DNA from: Antedon mediterranea
Taxonomy: Eukaryota > Echinodermata > Crinoidea > Comatulida > Antedonidae
DNA length: 64,000 bases
NCBI RefSeq assembly: GCF_964355755.1
Contig: NC_092673.1
Location: 2,981,001-3,045,000, forward strand
Direction: 5' to 3'
Shown: positions 62,001 through 64,000 of the stretch, in pieces
Numbering within the stretch: the first letter of the stretch is position 1
How the letters are laid out: every line of letters begins with the position of its first letter
Position numbers and translations under genes: made by a program
The notes under the pieces: generated by a model
What the model was told of the DNA's origin: nothing
What the model saw: the letters and a program-made list of their open reading frames with translations, nothing else
Databases searched by the model: none

Positions 62001-64000
62001 AGTTCCTCCTCAATCAAGAGAGAGAGATTCAAGCGCAAGATCTTTAGCTCCTCCTAATATAAAGAAAATAAGTATCATCATCATATATGTTTTTCTTATC
62101 TTCTTAACTCTATTAAACAAAAAGAGCATAATTTTACATTAATTTCATAAAACATAACTCTTCTTTTGTATTCTACAAAACAGAATCATTTTTTACCTGA
62201 AAAATGACCATCTCAACTTTAATTTTCTTGAGGAATATTTCGACCATCTTGTCATCAAAATTAGAAGTGGTGTCACTAATAATTGTCTGCAGTTTCTTCA
62301 GTTCTGCCTCAAGAGTCTGCAGTTAAAACAAAAACCTTAATGATTACCATTCAACATTATGAGCCCTAATCTTGGTAAGTGTGATGTAACAAACATCAAA
62401 CTCACTTGAAGGTGTATAAATAATAATAATAGGTCATTCTTATATAGCGCATATAAGCAAGCTCTCAATGCGCTGACACATTATTACGTCAGTCATTTTG
62501 GATCAAACATTCTCCCATAATGCAGCTAGTAATCAGCGCAAAGTTGTGTCTTGATCTAACCAGTACCCATTTTATACACCTGGGTGGAGAGAGGCAAATG
62601 ATGTAAGTAAAGTATCTTGCCTAAGGATACAAGCAATGCGGCGAGAGTTGGATTTGAACCACAATCTCATAATCAGTAATCCAACGTCCAACACACTGCG
62701 CCGCATTGTTGGAACTAACCTTTCTATACTTTTCTCGTTCTTCGTTTAATTCCTTCACTTTTCTTTCATATTCCTTTGCCATCTTTTGCTCTTCTTCTGA
62801 CCACTCATCTTGTGGTTTGTTGACAATGAATGTTGGTTGAGGAACATCCTAGACAGAGAAGAGAACAAGAAAATTATATGAAAGTAAGGACATGAGGTAT
62901 TTTTTATGAATTTATTCAACCTCTCACTAAGATGAGCTAGATGTAGTCCTTATCCGAGAAGACTTGTTCTACCACCAGAATCATGGAGCGAGTGAGCCTC
63001 AAACCCGTGCCGATGTTATGGTTACGTAATTACGGTTCCACTGTCTTTAATCGCCACTCACTCGCTGCGGTACAATGTCCGACTGAAGGAACAGCATTAA
63101 ACTACCTCTTACGGCAGAACTATCAGACAGGGAACAGTTCATGATTATTAGATGATGTCAACATACACATTGTTTTATATTTTCACTTGTGTGTTCAACA
63201 ATACATAATTTTGAAACATACCTTCTTTAACTCGTCCTCTTTCTTCACTTCCAGCACACCTCCCATCATCATTTCACGACCTCGTACTAGGTCGTTATCA
63301 CCTTTCTCCAGGAGACGGCGCTGTTCTTCGATTTGCCTCTCATCGTCTAGTTTGGCTTGTTGTTCAGGAGTGATGAACTTTTCAACTTTGACCTATGAAA
63401 AAAAGATGGCCAATAAAATAATAATAACTATATATATATTACATGTTGTAGGTTGTCTATTGGGTTTTCAAACCCTTTATTTTACCTCTTTTTCTTCTAC
63501 TGTAAGTAGCTTCTCAGGTTTTTCATCCTCATCCATTTCTGGCTCCCATAATTCTTCACTAGAGTTCAGATCTTTCAGAATTTTTGATATGCGAGAATTA
63601 CGATCACCAATGCGAGCAATTTCTTGCTCTTTTTGTCGGTAAACTTCGTCAAACTCAGAATTGAAAGCCACTTTGATTCTATAAATAGCATCCTATCAAA
63701 GACAGAATAAAGAACATTAACTCATTAAGTATTGCTATAAAGCCTGGTCTACACTATAAAAAAAAATGTGATGTGCCCATACAGTATATGAACATGATGA
63801 TGTCATATCACTACCAAATTTAGGCATATCAGTACCATATTTGGACATATCAGACTTTTTTTTTTTTTTTAACATTATCTCTTTATCATTAGAGTCATGT
63901 GTTTCAAGAACACTTTACTGAATGAATGATAATTTTCAATTAAAACAAAATTAAAGAAACCAACCTTTAACAGTATAATCTGGTTTCGTTTCTGCTGTCT
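50020..64000 (-). CDS. CFAP43: Cilia- and flagella-associated protein 43, C-terminal 14 exons (gene runs off the window)
   Basis: CFAP43 (WDR96) is an axonemal protein that tethers inner-arm dynein f with CFAP44; its loss causes sperm flagellum defects in mammals. Exons in transcript order: 63965-64000 (partial), 63486-63692, 63222-63392, 62720-62848, 62197-62316, 61770-62053, 60565-60790, 60186-60298, 59451-59610, 52416-52489, 51778-51868, 51368-51448, 50759-50912, 50020-50189. About 670 aa in frame, almost all charged coiled coil. Family blocks recognised: [73 protein letters not shown], and the end [14 protein letters not shown]. The N-terminal WD repeats lie outside the window. The intron 52490-59450 contains a complete Gypsy element in antisense. 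Confidence 0.93.
50319..50526. mobile_element. Family A MITE with 80-bp internal insert
   Basis: TIRs partly decayed. The insert at about 50391-50470 begins with a (TTTG)n run and interrupts GACATCA/TCATCATG. It lies in the last CFAP43 intron. Confidence 0.78.
50640..50745 (+). mobile_element. Possible Penelope-like element relic
   Basis: GGGGACGATCAAAGCATATTG followed by ATCGAAACGTCGAGAAAC forms a GATCAA/TTGATC stem next to CGAAACGTC. This resembles the ribozyme-bearing terminal repeats of Penelope-like retroelements, but the catalytic CTGATGA is not intact. Family assignment is tentative. Confidence 0.35.
51090..51345 (+). mobile_element. SINE-like repeat (family G), copy 1
   Basis: ATCGGCAAGGGTTTGGGGCTC and TCCATGGTTCTGTTGGTAGA recur, inverted, at 62930-63130. 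A further stretch (GTACTAGTACATCACAGCCAC) recurs in part, inverted, near 31225-31285. Ends in an A-rich tail. Confidence 0.5.
52275..52298. repeat. (CATT)n microsatellite
   Basis: Six units of CATT. Confidence 0.9.
52577..52985 (+). repeat. 5' LTR
   Basis: Begins TGTAGC and ends GCTACA, a perfect 6-bp inverted terminus. Contains AATAAA at 52882-52887. Identical to the 3' LTR over its full length by reading both copies block by block. Confidence 0.97.
52988..53000 (+). promoter_or_regulatory. Primer binding site
   Basis: TGGTGCCGTGACC begins two bases after the 5' LTR, with the TGG expected to pair with a tRNA CCA end. The specific tRNA was not determined. Confidence 0.8.
53034..54062 (+). 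CDS. gag: Gag polyprotein of the Gypsy element
   Basis: 342 aa. The central part (about 85-220) has the retrotransposon gag capsid pattern (PIFTGQSP...[19 protein letters not shown]). A C-terminal zinc knuckle [14 protein letters not shown] fits CX2CX4HX4C and would bind element RNA. The end overlaps pol by 85 bp in a different frame. The start ATG lies 49 bp after the LTR, with no upstream ATG between. Confidence 0.93.
   Translation: MEYTVLDMTGYEDTRCETVQPENSPLWERNSYYTTPMRPDVSQSLETPGQPRLPRPVQGYNTAVKPLLPVPKSVQIYTPAHQLKGVPIFTGQSPNLLIEDWTRDVQHILSCSNMPSHLQFSTIVRNLGGTARKLVLNLPRECQTPERAFKELKEQFGNVSSGDPLSDFYQRTQRQGESASFYAIELEAVLRDVEEKLGRGPMYERDRMLTQQLMRGMYDQEVVGRIAPMRPRSMTFHSVLSEIRLLERERKQQPCAPHLVAPPITPTNIKGSGEDASMHRLVTEMKRKISFLTAKLEAKEAAQQRPNTTQPRALECYGCGQIGHIRRFCPNAPTGNGRSPQQ
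53978..58030 (+). CDS. pol: Pol polyprotein of the Gypsy element (protease-RT-RNase H-integrase)
   Basis: Open for 1350 codons. Its first ATG overlaps gag but is not thought to be used, since entry is by frameshift near 54041. Numbering from that ATG: protease DSG at 65-67 (ALIDSGSQ), RT YLDD at 494-497, RNase [10 protein letters not shown] with D659, integrase zinc domain H929, H934, C961, C964, and integrase core D996, D1055, E1091 (DD35E). A GPY/F-like module ([16 protein letters not shown] ... LHRNLLTPC) follows. The tail after about 1255 is Ser/Pro-rich and of unknown function. No lesions were seen. Confidence 0.96.
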   Translation: MLRLRPNWTHSTILPKCADGKRQVTTTVGWVGGEKHTPKGQTYLVGPTNQAEISIHGVKCNALIDSGSQISTITIELYNKIPELKSQVMERSTIEVIAANGQSVPYYGIINSDINILNKTYSAVPVFVVPNSKYRKTIPVLIGTNVLRAQKNDKHNIKCKDAAFVAAFAQMEKNIQPENVGRAVYFNRHPARINPNQQIDIQCTAVWSKDKISTVLVEPFGSTTNFLVGRSVSHIRRNNIVTVRLCNVSDKPIFLHHNTTVATLSQIASLDTYDVTGGISQLNITSQTVLPDLSESDIKTDSEHKALKSLLDKYSDVFSKDANDFGHTKAIYHHIPLIDNQPFRLPFRRIPPSQYQEVRSHINGMLEAGAIRPSKSPYASPMVIVRKKDGSMRICIDFRKLNSKTVRDAFPIPRIDEAMDALGKAKIFSTLDLTSGYWQVEVAEEDKPKTAFTTPMGLFECNRMPFGLQNAPATFQRLMMSCFGDQNFSTLLIYLDDIIIFSNNFQEHLERLETVFKRLRENGLKLKPSKCSLLRSEVNYLGHIVSAEGIHADPAKTAQVDSWPTPVDRKQVLQFLGFTGYYRRFISQYSEIAAPLYALTCGDPRRKKKNGRKAMNAKPPPFVWTSECDKAFSLLKRLLTNAPILAYPDYNLPFLLETDASGIGLGAVISQVQNGTPRVIAYASRSLRPSESRYPAHKLEFLALKWAVTNKFREYLIGNHFTVLTDNNPLLYVLSTAKLDATGQRWVAALSQFDFDIKYRPGKSNAAADALSRRKDVPCELVTAVLSGSAPVNPCLYVQPQIVQCQAHTRSKSRIDNTDAAGDPVQAPDVNTNHGFAPVPNLSQADISRLQKEDDVLDRVTFFLRRNQKPSAAERRLEHPNVICLLRQWNRLKFKNNILYRTTNINTGEACDQLVLPTSKHKLAFEHLHDNIGHLGYERTIDMIRRRFYWPKMASDIKTWCDTCQRCCLRKTSPNVKRAPLVNIHTYEPMELLCIDFLGLERSKGGYENVLVITDHFTRYALAYPTKNQTAETVAKVLFQNVFRHYGFPKRIHSDQGRNFESAIIKSVCKVAGIAKSRTTPYHPMGNGTTERFNRTLIDMLGTLSLDRKQDWKEYVSDMAHAYNCTKHDSTGYAPFYLMFGRHANLPIDVMFGLDSNNHNSDDDDYDELVLHFRERLKLVYDQAAKSSMKAKDKQKREYDKKTTQAPLELGDRVLVQKKHIIGKQKLVDRWEETPYVVLFKHPNIPVYKVENADGRQRTLHRNLLTPCMFLPLDLSTPTPDQSAPPSPNADASTSNIVPSHCLSLNPYASPFVSLSPPNKRFVNNIDTLDNRLIPQSSQTPSIMFEYDLD
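54035..54041 (+). promoter_or_regulatory. -1 ribosomal frameshift heptamer GGGAAAC
   Basis: In the gag frame the codons read G GGA AAC, an exact X_XXY_YYZ slippery site. A -1 shift here enters the pol frame (gag codons begin at positions divisible by 3, pol codons one base earlier). Twenty-one bases later a G-rich run at 54062-54075 could pair with CACCC at 54087-54091 or form a two-layer quadruplex. That spacer is longer than usual. Confidence 0.7.
58161..58196 (+). promoter_or_regulatory. Hairpin plus purine tract, internal copy
   Basis: AACGTCG-GGGG-CGACGTT is a perfect 7-bp stem, followed by GATGGGAGGGGTGAGTGAG. It repeats the arrangement at the true PPT 600 bp downstream, so it may be a second or central polypurine tract. 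Confidence 0.6.
58197..58760 (+). other. Gypsy 3' non-coding region
   Basis: No env or other ORF. Contains a short duplication (AGTTAATAATAGACAGTTAATAATAGACAG split around 58515-58545). Function unknown. Confidence 0.7.
58761..58796 (+). promoter_or_regulatory. Hairpin and polypurine tract
   Basis: AACGTCG-TGGA-CGACGTT stem at 58761-58778, then the purine tract AGAAAGGAGGGGTGGA (58781-58796, one T) directly before the 3' LTR; primes plus-strand DNA. Confidence 0.85.
58797..59205 (+). repeat. 3' LTR
   Basis: 409 bp, identical to the 5' LTR. Ends GCTACA and is followed by TATA, matching the four bases before the 5' LTR. Confidence 0.97.
60023..60147. mobile_element. Family A MITE
   Basis: 125 bp, CFAP43 intron. 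Good TIRs; the CCATATATGG block is deleted but CCAAATATGG remains. Confidence 0.87.
60405..60526. mobile_element. Family A MITE
   Basis: CFAP43 intron, ending 38 bp before an exon. The right TIR lacks the ATAGTGTAGA segment (TTTGACAGAGCTTT). Confidence 0.83.
60892..61020. mobile_element. Family A MITE
   Basis: CFAP43 intron. Contains CCAAATATGG and CCATATATGG. Good TIRs. Confidence 0.87.
61133..61219. mobile_element. Family A MITE, right half
   Basis: Retains ACATCATCATGTCCATATATGG and the right TIR. The left half is deleted to AAGCCCTGATGATAC. Confidence 0.75.
61244..61706. mobile_element. TIR element enclosing a LINE 3' tail
   Basis: Ends of about 75 bp are inverted: ATTCTATACAGGTTTTTATA...GGCGCCCTACGAAGAACAGA at 61250-61300, and its complement at about 61640-61700. 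Between them, a plus-strand frame (about 61389-61610) reads [20 protein letters not shown] then [18 protein letters not shown], the characteristic C-terminus of CR1/L2-like LINE polymerases. Either a foldback element captured it, or two LINE-tail copies lie head to head. Confidence 0.7.
62441..62703 (-). mobile_element. tRNA-derived SINE, copy 2
   Basis: Same family as 43064-43350. The B-box has decayed to GGTTCAAATCC. It lies in a CFAP43 intron, 17 bp from an exon. Confidence 0.78.
62930..63130 (-). mobile_element. SINE-like repeat (family G), copy 2
   Basis: Minus strand shares GGTTTGAGGCTCACTCGCTC and TCTGGTGGTAGAACAAGTC with the copy at 51.1 kb. CFAP43 intron. Confidence 0.5.
63739..63865. 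mobile_element. Family A MITE, right end lost
   Basis: Left TIR AAGCCTGGTCTACACTAT; right TIR replaced by a T-run. CFAP43 intron. Confidence 0.75.

Overview
This is animal nuclear DNA. Its genes are split by spliceosomal introns, intergenic sequence is AT-rich, and short transposons are dense. The gene set (LAP3, NRBF2, RMND5A, CFAP43, many small class A GPCRs) and the abundant CTAGGCCTAG-type blocks suggest a marine deuterostome invertebrate, most likely an echinoderm. The species cannot be fixed from the sequence alone.

Layout. 0.9-7.3 kb, minus: a complete 13-exon cytosol leucyl aminopeptidase (LAP3). 9.6-12.7 kb, plus: a complete 3-exon CAT-type amino-acid transporter (SLC7 family). 15.4-16.3 kb, plus: a single-exon class A GPCR between two copies of a direct repeat. 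18.2-26.3 kb: a large nested palindromic repeat complex, with inverted arrays of a 101-bp satellite enclosing smaller foldback elements. 26.35-28.6 kb, plus: NRBF2 (autophagy PI3K complex subunit). 29.9-35.2 kb, minus: a complete 9-exon RMND5 (CTLH/GID E3 ligase). 36.1-37.5 kb, plus: a two-exon prostanoid-receptor-like GPCR with a duplicated, decayed last-exon fragment behind it. 39.4-41.1 kb, minus: a small secreted protein with two LDL-receptor class A modules. 43.8-45.3 kb, minus: a divergent single-exon GPCR. 50.0-64.0 kb, minus: the C-terminal 14 exons of CFAP43, a ciliary coiled-coil protein. One CFAP43 intron carries an intact Ty3/Gypsy element at 52.58-59.21 kb, in antisense, with LTRs identical over 409 bp.

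The genes are unrelated housekeeping, receptor and ciliary genes and do not form an operon or pathway. LAP3/SLC7A and RMND5/GPCR2 are divergent pairs. Joining the exons I assigned keeps frame throughout. RMND5 comes out at 391 aa, which I recall as the length of human RMND5A, and LAP3 at 526 aa.

The repeat landscape is the most unusual part. About 20 copies of one palindromic MITE (family A) carry SRF-type CArG motifs and sit in 3'UTRs and at a splice donor. Family B is a second TIR family of six. Family C has long TIRs built of GCGCAATTT palindromes; its three copies lie upstream of LAP3, in NRBF2 intron 1, and behind GPCR2. Families D and E are foldback/satellite elements. There are also tRNA-derived SINEs, a family H MITE, and a TIR element enclosing the 3' tail of a LINE. 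No CRISPR, rRNA or intact tRNA gene was seen.
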